Positions 35,038 through 45,260 of a DNA stretch of 47,576 nucleotides are shown piece after piece. Origin of the DNA: Jiangella anatolica (GTDB lineage: Bacteria; Actinomycetota; Actinomycetes; Jiangellales; Jiangellaceae); the NCBI RefSeq assembly GCF_003236295.1, contig NZ_POTW01000052.1, positions 1 to 47,576 on the forward strand, given 5' to 3'. The notes beneath the pieces were generated by a model. That model searched no databases, was not told the origin of the DNA, and saw nothing but the letters and a program-made list of their open reading frames with translations. Both the position numbers and the translations under genes were made by a program. The first letter of the stretch is position 1. Each line of letters starts with the position of its first letter.

Positions 35038-36084
35038 ATGGCACGCCATTCCGTGATTGAGGACACGCCGCCGCCGGGCGTGCTGATCGTCGGCGCCGGC
35101 TTCATCGCCGACCACCACGGCGCCGCGCTGCGGGCCACCCCGCGAGCCCGGCTGGCCGGCATCGTCGACGTCGACGCGGGCCGTGCGAGCGCCGCCGCGA
35201 CGGCCGCCGGCGGGGTCGCGTGGAGCACCGACCTGGGCGAGGCGCTGGCCCGGCCGGACGTCGACGCGGTCATCGTCTGCACGCCGAACATGACGCACGA
35301 GCCGATCGCGCTCCAGGTCGCCGCGGCCGGAAAGCACCTGCTGATGGAGAAGCCGCTGACCATCACCGTGCCGTCCGCCCGCGCCGTCGTCGAGGCCTTC
35401 GACGCGGCCGGGACGGTCGTGATGGCGGCGCACACGCACCGCTTCTACGACTACGGGCGGGCCGTCGACGACGCGATCGCCGGCGGCGCCATCGGCCGGC
35501 CGGTGTTCGCCCGGCTGGCGATGCTCGGCGGCTGGATCTGGCCGGACTGGCGGGCCTGGGTGCTGGACCCGGCCAAGTCCGGCGGGCACGCGCTGCACAA
35601 CGGCGTCCACCTGCTCGACCTGGTCAGCTGGTGGCTGCGCGACGAGCCGGTCTCGGTCTACGCGCGCGGCCGCAAGCGCACCGCCGAGGAGCTGCGCATC
35701 CACGACTACCTGGAGATGCACGTGGAGTACGCCGGCGGCGCGAGCGCCGTGTGCGAGATGAGCCGCGGTCACCGCCCCTCGACGATCGATCGCCGCGACG
35801 TGCTGGTCGCCGGCACCGACGGCGTGCTGCAGCTGCCGGCCGAGGGCTGGGGGTCGCCGCTGGTGACCGAGTCCGGCGCGAGCCTGCTGCCGCCGCAGGC
35901 GGCCAACGGGTTCGCCGTCCAGCTGGACGCTTGGCTGGACGCGATCGCCGACCCGGCGGCCGAGCGGGCGATGACGCCGGCCGACGCGGTCCGCGCGGTC
36001 GCGCTGGGCGTCGCCACCGAGCTGTCCATCGAGCGGGCCGAGCCGGTCACGCTCGACGAGGTCATGGGAGGTGTGCTGGCATGA
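35038..36084 (+). CDS. Gfo/Idh/MocA-family oxidoreductase (first of two)
   Basis: 348 residues. The Rossmann domain has VLIVGAGFIADHHGAAL and VDAVIVCTPNMTHEPIAL, with the EKP motif in LLMEKPLTIT. The C-terminal domain carries SGGHALHNGVHLLDLVSWWL, where family members place the catalytic His and Asp. It should oxidise or reduce a sugar, cyclitol or related carbinol or imine with NAD(P). It starts the long operon; no Shine-Dalgarno is visible and the promoter -10 is 8 nt upstream, so it may be leaderless. It overlaps the next gene by 4 nt. Confidence 0.88.
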   Translation: MARHSVIEDTPPPGVLIVGAGFIADHHGAALRATPRARLAGIVDVDAGRASAAATAAGGVAWSTDLGEALARPDVDAVIVCTPNMTHEPIALQVAAAGKHLLMEKPLTITVPSARAVVEAFDAAGTVVMAAHTHRFYDYGRAVDDAIAGGAIGRPVFARLAMLGGWIWPDWRAWVLDPAKSGGHALHNGVHLLDLVSWWLRDEPVSVYARGRKRTAEELRIHDYLEMHVEYAGGASAVCEMSRGHRPSTIDRRDVLVAGTDGVLQLPAEGWGSPLVTESGASLLPPQAANGFAVQLDAWLDAIADPAAERAMTPADAVRAVALGVATELSIERAEPVTLDEVMGGVLA

Positions 36085-37100
36085 GCGACACCCTTGGCGT
36101 GCTGCTGCTCGGCTTCGCCGGCCTCGGCCCGGACCAGGACCACCAGCAGGACATGTACCTCCCGGCGTTCAGCACGCACGACGGCTTCGAGGTGGTCGCT
36201 GTGGCCGGCGACGACGCCGCCGGCCGGACGACGGCCGAACGGCTGGCCGGCAAGCTCGGCCTGCCCGCGCCGGCCGCCGACCTCGCCACGGCGCTCGCGG
36301 ACCCCGCGGTGGACGTCGTCAGCGTCTGCGTCTCGCCCGAGCGCCGGGCCGACGCCGTCATCGCGGCGCTGCGCGCGGGCAAGCACGTGCTGGCGGACAA
36401 GCCGCTGGCGCTGACGGCGGCGGACGCGGCCCGGGTCGCGGCCGTCGCCGCCGAGACCGGCCTGGTCTGTCTGCCGGCCCACCACCAGCGGTTCCACCCG
36501 ATGATCGGCGCCGCCCGCGGCGCCGTCGCCGCCGGGAAGGTCGGGCTGCCGTGGAACGTGCAGGCCGACTTCCTCGTCGCCGGCGGCACCCCGTCGCCGG
36601 CCGGCGAGCTGGCCAACTTCGCCGTCTACCCGATCGACGTGGTGCTCGCGCTCACCGGGCAGCGGGTCCGCCGGGTGTTCGCCCGGCTCTCGACGCACTG
36701 GAGCGACGGCGGCGCGGACGACCACGCGCTGCTCTTCCTCGACCACGACAACGGCCTGACCAGCACCATCAGCGTCGGCCGGACCCGTGAACTGGCCGAC
36801 ACCCCGCCGGCCGGCCTCGCCCTGCACCGCTACCGCGTCAGCGGCTCGCACGGCGTCCTCGACATCGACGCCTCGCGCCCGGCTGTCGTCCTACGCCGGG
36901 CCGAGGCGTCGAGCCATACCTGGCACGGCGCCGGGACGGTGGACCGGCTGCTCGACGAGCTGCGCGCGGCGATCGCCGCGGGCCGTCCCAGCGCCCCGTC
37001 CGCCGCCGACGCCGTCCACATCGCCGAGATCGTCGACGCGGCCCGCACGTCGGCCGCGTCCGGCACACCTGTCGAGCTCTCCCAGGAAGGCAGTCGATGA
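36081..37100 (+). CDS. Gfo/Idh/MocA-family oxidoreductase (second, divergent)
   Basis: 339 residues. It shares the fold with its neighbour but is clearly different. The glycine loop is LLLGFAGLGPDQDHQQDM, spaced as GxxGxG rather than the usual GxGxxG. The EKP motif is changed to LADKPLALT, and HHQRFHPMIGAARG precedes the substrate domain. GELANFAVYPIDVVLAL takes the place of the usual catalytic helix. It may be another dehydrogenase acting on a different intermediate, or a family member with altered cofactor handling. It overlaps both neighbours by 4 nt (ATGA). Confidence 0.82.
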   Translation: MSDTLGVLLLGFAGLGPDQDHQQDMYLPAFSTHDGFEVVAVAGDDAAGRTTAERLAGKLGLPAPAADLATALADPAVDVVSVCVSPERRADAVIAALRAGKHVLADKPLALTAADAARVAAVAAETGLVCLPAHHQRFHPMIGAARGAVAAGKVGLPWNVQADFLVAGGTPSPAGELANFAVYPIDVVLALTGQRVRRVFARLSTHWSDGGADDHALLFLDHDNGLTSTISVGRTRELADTPPAGLALHRYRVSGSHGVLDIDASRPAVVLRRAEASSHTWHGAGTVDRLLDELRAAIAAGRPSAPSAADAVHIAEIVDAARTSAASGTPVELSQEGSR

Positions 37101-37984
37101 AGCTGGTCAGCTACACCCGCGACGGCGCGACCCGGCACGGGTACGTCGCCGACGAGGCCGCCGGCACCGTCGCCGAGCTCGGCGACGGCGACCTCGCCGC
37201 GCTGGTCGCGGCCGGCGCCGGCACCGACCCCGGCTGGCGGCCGCCGGAGCCCGTCGGGACCCACCGGCTGGCCGAGCTGACCGTCCGCGCCCCGATCGCG
37301 CGCCCCACGAAGGTGCTGGCGGCGGCCGCGAACTACCAGGAGCACGTCGCCGAGGGCGGCGGGAAGCCGCTGGACAAGGGCGCCCTGGCGCCGCGGCTGT
37401 TCCTCAAGCCCGGCACGTCCATCGCCGACCCGGGCGCCGACATCGCCCTGCCGGCGTTCAGCACCCAGGTCGACTGGGAGGCCGAGCTGGTCGTCGTCGT
37501 GGGCCGCGGCGGCCGGGACATCCCGGTGGAGCGGGCCCTCGAGCACGTGGCCGGCTACGCCACCGGCAACGACGTGTCGGCCCGATCGGTCGACTACGGG
37601 TACCGGCGCGACACCTCGGCGGCGGTCGACTACTTCGACTGGCTGGCCGGCAAGTGGCCGGACGGGTTCGCACCGTACGGCCCCTACCTCGTCACGGCCG
37701 ACGAGGTGCCCGACCCACAGGACCTCGGCATCGAGCTCGAGGTCAACGGCACGCTCCGGCAGAAGGGGAGCACCGCCGCCATGATCTTCACCGTCGCCGA
37801 GCTGGTCGCGTTCGCGTCCAGGCTGATGACCCTCGAGCCCACCGACATCATCATGACCGGGACGCCGGCCGGAGTCGGCGCGGCGTCGGGGACCTATCTC
37901 GCCGCGGGCGACGAGATGACCGTCCGCGTCACCGGCCTCGGTGACCTCACCAACCGCGTCGTCCACCCCAACCAGATCCCCTGA
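37097..37984 (+). CDS. Fumarylacetoacetate hydrolase (FAH) family protein
   Basis: 295 residues. The FAH C-terminal domain fills residues 68-290: KVLAAAANYQEHVAE, LFLKPGTSIADPG, the metal-binding glutamates in QVDWEAELVVVVGRGGRDI (Glu128/Glu130), GNDVSARSVD (Asp159) and the end IIMTGTPAGVGAA. Family members hydrolyse C-C bonds of diketo acids, decarboxylate oxaloacetate or dehydrate sugar acids, using magnesium. In this operon it probably acts on a keto-acid intermediate late in the pathway. The ATG at 37097 overlaps the previous stop by 4 nt. Confidence 0.9.
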   Translation: MKLVSYTRDGATRHGYVADEAAGTVAELGDGDLAALVAAGAGTDPGWRPPEPVGTHRLAELTVRAPIARPTKVLAAAANYQEHVAEGGGKPLDKGALAPRLFLKPGTSIADPGADIALPAFSTQVDWEAELVVVVGRGGRDIPVERALEHVAGYATGNDVSARSVDYGYRRDTSAAVDYFDWLAGKWPDGFAPYGPYLVTADEVPDPQDLGIELEVNGTLRQKGSTAAMIFTVAELVAFASRLMTLEPTDIIMTGTPAGVGAASGTYLAAGDEMTVRVTGLGDLTNRVVHPNQIP

Positions 37985-37993
37985 GAGGTAGCT

Positions 37994-39646
37994 GTGAGAC
38001 GTTCCAGAGCGCAACGCGCAGCCCTGATCTCCGCCGGCCTGTCCCTCGTCCTCGCCCTCGCGGCCTGTTCCGATCCCAGCCAGGACGACGACACCGGCAC
38101 CAGCGACGAGGGCACGAGCGACGGTGGCGCCGCCGAGGACACGGCGCTGAACGCGTACCTCTACCAGGCGCCGAACTCCAACTGGAGCCCGATGGCGCCG
38201 GCACACGGCCCGGACGTCATCGTCATGAACCTCATCTACGACTCCCTGCTCGGCGTGAACCCGGACTACCAGCTGTACCCGCGGCTGGCGACCGGCCTGC
38301 CGGAGGTCTCCGAGGACGGCCTCACCATCACCTACACGCTGCAGGAGGGCCTCACCTGGAGCGACGGCGAGCCGTTCACCGCCGAGGACGTCGTCTTCAC
38401 CTACAACATGGTGGCCAACCCGGCCACCGGCAGCCCGTCGGCGGGCAAGTTCGCCGACGTCGAGGGCGCCGCCGAGGTGACGGCCGGCACCGCGGACACC
38501 GTCAGCGGGTTCACCGCGCCGGACGAGCACACCTTCCAGATCACGCTGACCAAGCCGAACCTCGGCATCGTCGGCCTGACCGGCAACATCTTCATCATCC
38601 CGCAGCACGTGCTGGCCGACGTGCCGGTCGACGAGATGGACACGACGGACTTCTTCACCAAGAGCCCGAACGTCGGCCTCGGCCCGTACGTGTTCGAGGA
38701 GTACCAGACCGACCAGTACGTCCACCTCGTGAAGAACCCGAACTTCCGGGAGGGCGAGGTCGACATCGACGAGATCTACCTGCGCCCGGTGACCTCCGAC
38801 GTCGCCACCGCCCAGCTGGGCACCGGCGAGATGGACCTGGTGCAGATCTCGCCGGCCGACCTCTCCACGGTCGAGGCGCTCGACGGCATCGAGGTCGCCT
38901 CCGCCCCCGGCGCGGGCTTCATCCGGACCTCGGTCAACGAGCTGAAGCCGTACCTGAAGGACGTCCGGCTCCGGCAGGCGATGCTGTACGCGATCGACCG
39001 GCAGCAGCTGATCGACGAGGCGCTCGGCGGCCACGCCCAGCCCGTCAACGCCAGCTTCATGAAGGACGCGCTCCCGGACGACCTGGAGACCTACGAGTAC
39101 AACCCGGACAAGGCCCGCGAGCTGCTCGCGGAGATGAACTGGGACCCGAACCAGGTGATCCAGTTGACCTGGATCCCGGGCCAGCGCGACCGCGACACCG
39201 CGGCGACCGTCATCGAGGCGCAGCTCAACGAGGTCGGCATCAAGCTGGAGCTGAACCAGGTGCAGCCGGGCGAGTTGACGGACATGATGAACGCTCAGTC
39301 CTACGACATGACGCTCTACGGTGGCGGCAACTACGCGACCGAGCCGTTCGCCGTCTACCCGATCGACAGCTGCAACACGCACTACCCGAACGGCGCCAAC
39401 CTGTCGTTCTGGTGCAACGAGGAGTTCGACCGGCTGGTCCAGGAGGCCAACCAGACGGTGGACGAGGCCGCCCGCTACGACCTCTACCGGCAGGCCGCCG
39501 TGATCGAGAACGCCGAGGTGCCGATGATCTGGCTGTACAACCCTGACACCATCTGGGCGCACACCGACCGGATCCAGGGCTTCGAGCCGATGGGCGACCA
39601 GACGAACCCGTTCTGGAACGTGCAGGAGTGGTCCCTCGACGGTTAG
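37994..39646 (+). CDS. ABC transporter substrate-binding lipoprotein (SBP family 5, Dpp/Opp type)
   Basis: 550 residues. The signal peptide has arginines at the N-terminus, a hydrophobic core and lipobox LAAC with Cys25, followed by an acidic Asp/Thr/Ser-rich linker. The mature part is SBP_bac_5: YDSLLGVNPDYQLYPRLAT, WSDGEPFTAEDVVFTYNM, YVFEEYQTDQYVHLVKNP and LRQAMLYAIDRQQLIDEAL. It captures peptides or other amide compounds outside the cell and hands them to the permeases. GTG 37994 follows GAGAGGTAGCT. Confidence 0.95.
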   Translation: MRRSRAQRAALISAGLSLVLALAACSDPSQDDDTGTSDEGTSDGGAAEDTALNAYLYQAPNSNWSPMAPAHGPDVIVMNLIYDSLLGVNPDYQLYPRLATGLPEVSEDGLTITYTLQEGLTWSDGEPFTAEDVVFTYNMVANPATGSPSAGKFADVEGAAEVTAGTADTVSGFTAPDEHTFQITLTKPNLGIVGLTGNIFIIPQHVLADVPVDEMDTTDFFTKSPNVGLGPYVFEEYQTDQYVHLVKNPNFREGEVDIDEIYLRPVTSDVATAQLGTGEMDLVQISPADLSTVEALDGIEVASAPGAGFIRTSVNELKPYLKDVRLRQAMLYAIDRQQLIDEALGGHAQPVNASFMKDALPDDLETYEYNPDKARELLAEMNWDPNQVIQLTWIPGQRDRDTAATVIEAQLNEVGIKLELNQVQPGELTDMMNAQSYDMTLYGGGNYATEPFAVYPIDSCNTHYPNGANLSFWCNEEFDRLVQEANQTVDEAARYDLYRQAAVIENAEVPMIWLYNPDTIWAHTDRIQGFEPMGDQTNPFWNVQEWSLDG

Positions 39647-39681
39647 GACCCGGGCTCGGCGCCCGGATGAGGAGGTGAACG

Positions 39682-40641
39682 GTGGCGGCGTTCGTCGTCA
39701 GACGGATCTTGGTGAACATCGTGGTGTTCATCCTGATCGGGATCGGCGTGTTCCTGCTGGTCCGCGCCGCGCCGGGCGATCCGGTGCGGATGATGATCCG
39801 GCCGGAGGACCTGCAGGAGGGCAGTGAGGGGTTCATCCAGGCCCGGCGTGCCGAGCTGGGCCTGGACGACCCGGTCCTCGTGCAGTACGGGCGGTGGTTC
39901 CTCGACGCCGTCACCGGCGACCTGGGCTCGTCGTTCATCAGCCGGGAGCCGGTGAGCGGTCTGCTGCTGGAGCGGCTCGGCCCGACCGTCCTGCTGATGT
40001 CGACGGCGCTGGGGATCGCGCTGCTGATCGCGATCCCGCTGGGCACGATCGCGGCGGTGCGGCGCAACACCGGCGTGGACTACGCCGCCGCGGCGCTGAG
40101 CCTCGGCGTCATCTCGGTGCCGTCGTTCTTCCTCGGCATCGTCGCGATCTACCTCTTCTCGCTCCAGCTGGGCTGGCTGCCGTCGTCGGGGATGTCCACC
40201 CCCGGCGGCGGTGGCGGCGCGGACATCCTGGAGCACCTGATCATGCCGGCGGCGATCCTCGGCCTGGCCGCCGCCGGGCCGCTGACGCGGTACGTGCGCG
40301 GCAGCCTCATCGACGAGTTGTCCGCCGACTACGTGCGCACGGCCGAGGCCAAGGGCGGCTCACCGGTGCGGGTCGTCGGCCGGCACGCGCTGCGCAACTC
40401 GCTGATCCCGTTGATCACCATCGTGATGATCAACATCCCGCAGATGCTGGCCGGCGCGGTGGTGCTGGAGCAGGTGTTCGCCTGGCCGGGCATGGGCCAG
40501 CTGGCCGTGCGGGCGGTGAACACGCAGGACTATCCGGTGATCGTCGGGTTCGCGCTCTACGTGGCGGCGCTGGTGCTGATCTGCAACCTGCTCGCCGACC
40601 TCGCCTACGCCGTCGTCGACCCGAGAGTGAAGGTCACATGA
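39682..40641 (+). CDS. ABC transporter permease, DppB/OppB type
   Basis: 319 residues with about six membrane helices and the family N-terminus FVVRRILVNIVVFILIGIGV. The coupling motif is DYVRTAEAKGGSPVRVVGRHALRNSLIP. It pairs with the next permease to form the channel. GTG 39682 follows AGGAGGTG, and its stop overlaps the next start by 4 nt. A 35-nt gap separates it from the binding-protein gene. Confidence 0.95.
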   Translation: MAAFVVRRILVNIVVFILIGIGVFLLVRAAPGDPVRMMIRPEDLQEGSEGFIQARRAELGLDDPVLVQYGRWFLDAVTGDLGSSFISREPVSGLLLERLGPTVLLMSTALGIALLIAIPLGTIAAVRRNTGVDYAAAALSLGVISVPSFFLGIVAIYLFSLQLGWLPSSGMSTPGGGGGADILEHLIMPAAILGLAAAGPLTRYVRGSLIDELSADYVRTAEAKGGSPVRVVGRHALRNSLIPLITIVMINIPQMLAGAVVLEQVFAWPGMGQLAVRAVNTQDYPVIVGFALYVAALVLICNLLADLAYAVVDPRVKVT

Positions 40642-41588
40642 GCGACCTGCGACCGTCCCTCGACACGCCCGACGTCGCCGCCGCCGAAGTGGCGGTGGCC
40701 GTCGACGCCGCCGGTGGCGGGCCGCGGTCCGGCCGCCGCTCGCCGCGGGCGATGGCCGCGCGCCGGTTCCGCCGCAACCGGGTGGCGGTCGGTGGCGCGA
40801 TCTTCCTGGTGCTGATCCTCGTCGTGGCGGTCTTCGCGCCGCTGATCGCGAACCACTCGCCGTACGCCGTCGACCTCGGCGCGATCCGGCAGCCGCCGTC
40901 GGGCGACCACTGGCTGGGCACCGACGCGTCCGGCCGTGACGTGTTCGCCCGGCTGGTCTACGCCGCCCGGGTGTCGCTGCTGGTCGGCGTGGCCGCGGCG
41001 CTGCTGGCGGTGGTGGTCGGCACGCTCGTCGGCGCGGTCGCGGGGCTGTTCGGCGGCTGGATCGACACCCTGCTGATGCGCACCGCGGACATGATGCTGT
41101 CGTTCCCGAACATCGTCGTCGTGATCGTGCTGGCCGGCCTGCTCGGCCCCAGCATCCCGATCCTCGTCATCGCGATCGCCGCCGCCGAGTGGCCGACGGC
41201 GGCCCGGCTGGTCCGCGGCGTCACGCTGGCCGTGCGCGAACGCGAGTACCTGCACGCCGCCCGGGTCGCGGGCGCGTCCCGCGGCTGGCTGCTGCGCAAG
41301 CACATCGTGCCGGCCGCGATGGGGCAGATCGTCGTCGTCGGGACCATCTCGGTGGCCGGCGCGATCCTCTCCGAGGCGGTGCTGTCCTTCCTCGGCCTGG
41401 GCGTCCAGCCGCCGCAGGCCAGCTGGGGCAACATGCTCAACGACGCGCAGAGCCTGACGGTGATCCAGTCGATGCCGTGGCTGTGGCTGCCGCCCGGCCT
41501 GGCCATCGCCGCGACGGTACTGTCGGTCAACTTCGTCGGCGACGGCCTGCGCGACGCCGTCGACCCGCGGCAGTCGGGGAGGTCGTGA
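40638..41588 (+). CDS. ABC transporter permease, DppC/OppC type
   Basis: 316 residues. An extended cytoplasmic N-terminus (about 50 residues, alanine-rich) leads to [46 protein letters not shown] is the DppC hallmark and [25 protein letters not shown] the coupling loop. Six membrane helices are expected. The stop overlaps the next ATG as TGATG. Confidence 0.95.
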   Translation: MSDLRPSLDTPDVAAAEVAVAVDAAGGGPRSGRRSPRAMAARRFRRNRVAVGGAIFLVLILVVAVFAPLIANHSPYAVDLGAIRQPPSGDHWLGTDASGRDVFARLVYAARVSLLVGVAAALLAVVVGTLVGAVAGLFGGWIDTLLMRTADMMLSFPNIVVVIVLAGLLGPSIPILVIAIAAAEWPTAARLVRGVTLAVREREYLHAARVAGASRGWLLRKHIVPAAMGQIVVVGTISVAGAILSEAVLSFLGLGVQPPQASWGNMLNDAQSLTVIQSMPWLWLPPGLAIAATVLSVNFVGDGLRDAVDPRQSGRS

Positions 41589-42595
41589 TGACGCAATCCG
41601 AACCGTTGCTGGAGGTCGACGACCTGGCGGTGGAGTTCCGCACCGACGAGGGGGTCGTCAAGGCCGTCGACGGCGCGTCGTTCACCGTCGACCGGGGCGA
41701 GATCGTCGGTGTCGTCGGCGAGTCCGGCTCGGGCAAGAGCGTCACCGCGATGTCGATCCTCGGCCTGGTGAAGTCGGGCCGGCGAGCCGGCGGGACGATC
41801 CGGTTCCGCGGCCGCGACCTGGGCGCGCTGCCGGCCAAGGAGCTGCGCTCGATCCGCGGCGGCGAGATCGCGATGATCTTCCAGGACCCGATGACGGCGC
41901 TCAACCCGGTCGTGACGATCGGCCGGCAGATCGTCGAGGCGCTGCGGCTGCACGACAAGAAGCTGGCCAAGGGCGCCGCCCGCGACCGCGCGATCGAGTT
42001 GCTCGCCCTCGTCGGCATGCCCGACGCGGCGGCCCGGTTCCGGCAGTACCCGCACGAGTTCTCCGGCGGCATGCGGCAACGCGCGATGATCGCGATGGCG
42101 ATCGCCAACGGCCCCAGCCTGCTGATCGCCGACGAGCCGACCACCGCGCTCGACGTCACCATCCAGGCGCAGGTGCTCGACCTGCTCAAGGTCGCGCAGC
42201 AGGAGACGCAGGCGGCGACGCTGCTGATCACGCACGACCTCGGCGTCGTCGCCGAGCTGGCCGACCGGGTCGTCGTCATGTACGCCGGCCGCGTGGTCGA
42301 GCAGGGCGACGTCATCACCGTCTTCACCGAGCCGCGGCATCCGTACACCGTCGGGCTGCTGGAGAGCCTGCCCCGGCTGGACCGCGACGTCGACGAGCTG
42401 CACCCGATCCCGGGCAGTCCGCCGAGCCTGCTGGCGCCGCCGCCGGGCTGCCCGTTCCACCCGCGCTGCCCGCTGGCCCGGGACCGCTGCCGCACCGAGC
42501 GGCCGCCGCTGCGCGCCGTCGGCGCCGCACACCACAGCGCCTGCCACTTCGCCGAGGAGCTCGCGGCCGTCGTTCCCACGGAGGTGACCCGGTGA
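41588..42595 (+). CDS. ABC transporter ATPase, DppD/OppD type
   Basis: 335 residues. Walker [12 protein letters not shown]-loop [12 protein letters not shown], signature [11 protein letters not shown], Walker [15 protein letters not shown] and switch histidine [10 protein letters not shown]. The oligopeptide C-terminal domain has four spaced cysteines ([14 protein letters not shown] ... SACHF), a pattern known to bind an Fe-S cluster in some peptide importers. ATG 41588 is preferred over GTG 41585 because of GGGGAGG 6 nt upstream. Confidence 0.95.
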   Translation: MTQSEPLLEVDDLAVEFRTDEGVVKAVDGASFTVDRGEIVGVVGESGSGKSVTAMSILGLVKSGRRAGGTIRFRGRDLGALPAKELRSIRGGEIAMIFQDPMTALNPVVTIGRQIVEALRLHDKKLAKGAARDRAIELLALVGMPDAAARFRQYPHEFSGGMRQRAMIAMAIANGPSLLIADEPTTALDVTIQAQVLDLLKVAQQETQAATLLITHDLGVVAELADRVVVMYAGRVVEQGDVITVFTEPRHPYTVGLLESLPRLDRDVDELHPIPGSPPSLLAPPPGCPFHPRCPLARDRCRTERPPLRAVGAAHHSACHFAEELAAVVPTEVTR

Positions 42596-43662
42596 CATCC
42601 CACCCCGCCGAACCCCCGTTGAGCGTCCAGACGGCGGCCGCCGAGCGGCTGGAGCACCTGGGCGAGGAGGTGCTGCGGGTCGAGGACCTGGCCATGCACT
42701 TCCCCGTCCGCGGCGGGCTGTTCCGCCGCCCGGTCGGCGCCGTCCAGGCCGTCGACGGCGTCTCGTTCGGCATCGACCAGGGCGAGACGCTGAGCCTGGT
42801 GGGGGAGTCCGGCTGCGGCAAGTCGACCACCGGGCGCATGGTGGTGCGGCTGCTGGAGCCGACCTCGGGGCGGATCCTCTACCGCGGGCACGACCTCGCG
42901 ACGATGAGCGAGGACGAGCTGCGGCCCTGGCGGAGCAAGACGCAGATCGTCTTCCAGGACCCGTACGCCTCGCTGTCGCCACGGATGACCGTGCACGACA
43001 TCGTCGCCGAGCCGCTGCGGGTGCAGGGGAAGTACCGGCAGGGCGGCGCCGAGCGGGTGGCCGAGCTGCTCGACCTCGTCGGCCTGCAGCCCGAGCACGC
43101 CAACCGGTACGCGCACGAGTTCTCCGGCGGCCAGCGCCAGCGCATCGGCATCGCCCGGGCGCTCTCGCTCGACCCGGAGCTGCTGGTGCTGGACGAGCCC
43201 GTGTCCGCGCTGGACGTGTCGATCCAGGCGCAGGTGGTGAACAAGCTGCGCGAGCTGCAGCAGCGGCTGGGGCTGGCGTACCTGTTCATCTCGCACGACC
43301 TGTCGATCGTGCGGCACGTGTCGCACCGCATCGCGGTCATGTACCTCGGCGGGATCGTCGAGACCGGCACCCGCGACGAGATCTTCCGCGCGCCGCAGCA
43401 CCCGTACACGCAGGCGCTGCTGTCGGCGGTGCCGGTGCCGGACCCGCGGCTGCGCGGCGCCCGGGAGCGGATCACGCTGAAGGGCGACGTGCCGAACCCG
43501 GCGAACCCGCCGTCGGGCTGCCGGTTCCGCACCCGCTGCTGGAAGGCGCAGCCGAAGTGCGCGGAGGAGGCGCCCGCGCTGGAGGACCGGCTCGGCGCCG
43601 GCCACCCCAGCGCCTGCCACTTCCCGGAGCTGCTGCCGGTGCTGCCTGGGGCCGCCTCGTGA
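42592..43662 (+). CDS. ABC transporter ATPase, DppF/OppF type
   Basis: 356 residues. Walker [30 protein letters not shown], signature [16 protein letters not shown], Walker [15 protein letters not shown] and switch [17 protein letters not shown]. It also carries the four-cysteine C-terminal motif (CRFRTRC ... KC ... ACHF). It forms the second ATPase of the importer. The GTG at 42592 and its stop both overlap neighbours by 4 nt, and the deacylase that follows is translationally coupled to it. Confidence 0.95.
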   Translation: MTSHPAEPPLSVQTAAAERLEHLGEEVLRVEDLAMHFPVRGGLFRRPVGAVQAVDGVSFGIDQGETLSLVGESGCGKSTTGRMVVRLLEPTSGRILYRGHDLATMSEDELRPWRSKTQIVFQDPYASLSPRMTVHDIVAEPLRVQGKYRQGGAERVAELLDLVGLQPEHANRYAHEFSGGQRQRIGIARALSLDPELLVLDEPVSALDVSIQAQVVNKLRELQQRLGLAYLFISHDLSIVRHVSHRIAVMYLGGIVETGTRDEIFRAPQHPYTQALLSAVPVPDPRLRGARERITLKGDVPNPANPPSGCRFRTRCWKAQPKCAEEAPALEDRLGAGHPSACHFPELLPVLPGAAS

Positions 43663-45260
43663 TCGATCTCCTGATCAGCGGCGGGACGGTGGTCGACGGC
43701 ACCGGCGCGGACGGGGTCCGGGCCGACGTGCTCGTGGCCGGCGGGACGGTGGTCGCGGTGGGCCCGCCGGGTCCGGCCGAGGCCGCCCGGACGATCGACG
43801 CCACCGGGAAGGTCGTCTGCCCCGGCTTCGTCGACCTGCACACGCACTCCGACCTCACGCTGTTGTCCGCGCCGCAGGGACGCAGCGCCGTCCACCAGGG
43901 CATCACGACGACGGTGGTCGGCAACTGCGGGCTGGGCGTCGCGCCGCTGGCGCCCGGCGCCGACGTCGCCGGCGTGCGGGCCGCCGTCAGCTACCTCGAC
44001 CTCGACCCGTCGATCGAGTGGGCCTGGCGGACCTACGGCGAGTACCTGGACGCCGTCGCCGCCGCACGGCCCAGCCTCAACGTCGCCGGGCTGGTCGGGC
44101 ACCTGCCGCTGCACGCCGGCGTCGTCGGGTTCGACGACCGCCTGCCCACCGCCGCCCAGCTCGACGCGATGACATCGCTGCTGTCCGACGCGCTGTCCGC
44201 GGGTGCGGCCGGGCTCTCGACCGGGCTGATGTACGCGCCGCTGACGTTCGCCCGGCGCGACGAGCTGGACGCGCTGGCCCGCGTCGTCGCCGATCACGAC
44301 GCGGTGTTCGCCTGGCACCTGCGCGACTACGCCGACGACGTGCTGCCGGCCGTCCGCGAGGCGTTGGAGGTCGCGGCGGCCACCGGCGTGCGCACCCAGC
44401 TGTCGCACCTCACGGTCGTCGGCCGGCGCAACTGGGGCAACGCCGCCAAGGCGCTGGAGCTGGTCGACGCCGCCCGCGCCGACGGCCTCGACGTCGCGAT
44501 CGACATGTACCCGTACCTCGCCGGTAACGCGCCGCTGTCGCAGCGGCTGCCCGCGTGGGCGCAGGCCGGCGGCGAGTCGGTGATGCGGTCCCGGCTGACC
44601 GATCCCGAAGCGGTCACGCGGATCCGCGAGCACTGGGCCGGGCAGCCGCTGGGCTGGGACGAGATCACCGTCAACTCCGCGCCGGGCGCACCTGAGGTGG
44701 TCGGGCGCCGGATCACCGAGCTGGCCGCCGAGCGCGGCGCCGACGCGGACACCGTCGCGCTGGAGCTGCTGGCCCGGCTCGGCAACGCCGTCTCGATGGT
44801 CGCCGGCGGCCGCGACGCGGGCGACCTGCGCGCCGTCCTCTCCCACCCCGCGACGGTCATCGGCTCCGACGGGCAGGCACTGGACCTCGACGGGCCGACG
44901 GGCGAGGGCAGCCCGCACCCGCGCGCCTACGGCAGCTACCCGCGGCTGCTGTCCGACCACGTCGCCGACGGCACGCTGACGCTGCCGGAGGCGATCCGCA
45001 AGGCCACGTCGGGTGCGGCGCGACGGGCCGGGATCACCGATCGTGGCACCATCACCGCAGGGCAGGCCGCCGACATCGTGGTGCTCGACGTCGGCAGGCT
45101 CGCCGACCGCGCCACGTTCGCCGACCCCCGGCGCTACCCCGACGGCGTCGACGCGGTGATCGTCAACGGTGAGCCGACGATCACCGAGGGGCGGCACACC
45201 GGCGCACGGGCCGGCCAGGTACTCAGAGCACGGAACAACAGCAAGGGGCAATCATCGTGA
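43659..45260 (+). CDS. N-acyl-D-amino-acid deacylase-like amidohydrolase
   Basis: 533 residues of the D-aminoacylase branch of the amidohydrolase superfamily. Metal and catalytic residues are His61 and His63 in [13 protein letters not shown], Cys90 in [12 protein letters not shown] (the bridging cysteine of D-aminoacylases), [29 protein letters not shown] and the catalytic aspartate in VIGSDGQAL. The C-terminus repeats the beta-sandwich ([20 protein letters not shown]). It removes an acyl group from an N-acyl-D-amino acid or D-configured amide. Relatives that hydrolyse D-glutamate/D-aspartate derivatives or other N-acyl compounds exist, so the substrate is open. It overlaps the ABC gene by 4 nt, so the importer probably supplies its substrate. 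Confidence 0.88.
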   Translation: MIDLLISGGTVVDGTGADGVRADVLVAGGTVVAVGPPGPAEAARTIDATGKVVCPGFVDLHTHSDLTLLSAPQGRSAVHQGITTTVVGNCGLGVAPLAPGADVAGVRAAVSYLDLDPSIEWAWRTYGEYLDAVAAARPSLNVAGLVGHLPLHAGVVGFDDRLPTAAQLDAMTSLLSDALSAGAAGLSTGLMYAPLTFARRDELDALARVVADHDAVFAWHLRDYADDVLPAVREALEVAAATGVRTQLSHLTVVGRRNWGNAAKALELVDAARADGLDVAIDMYPYLAGNAPLSQRLPAWAQAGGESVMRSRLTDPEAVTRIREHWAGQPLGWDEITVNSAPGAPEVVGRRITELAAERGADADTVALELLARLGNAVSMVAGGRDAGDLRAVLSHPATVIGSDGQALDLDGPTGEGSPHPRAYGSYPRLLSDHVADGTLTLPEAIRKATSGAARRAGITDRGTITAGQAADIVVLDVGRLADRATFADPRRYPDGVDAVIVNGEPTITEGRHTGARAGQVLRARNNSKGQSS

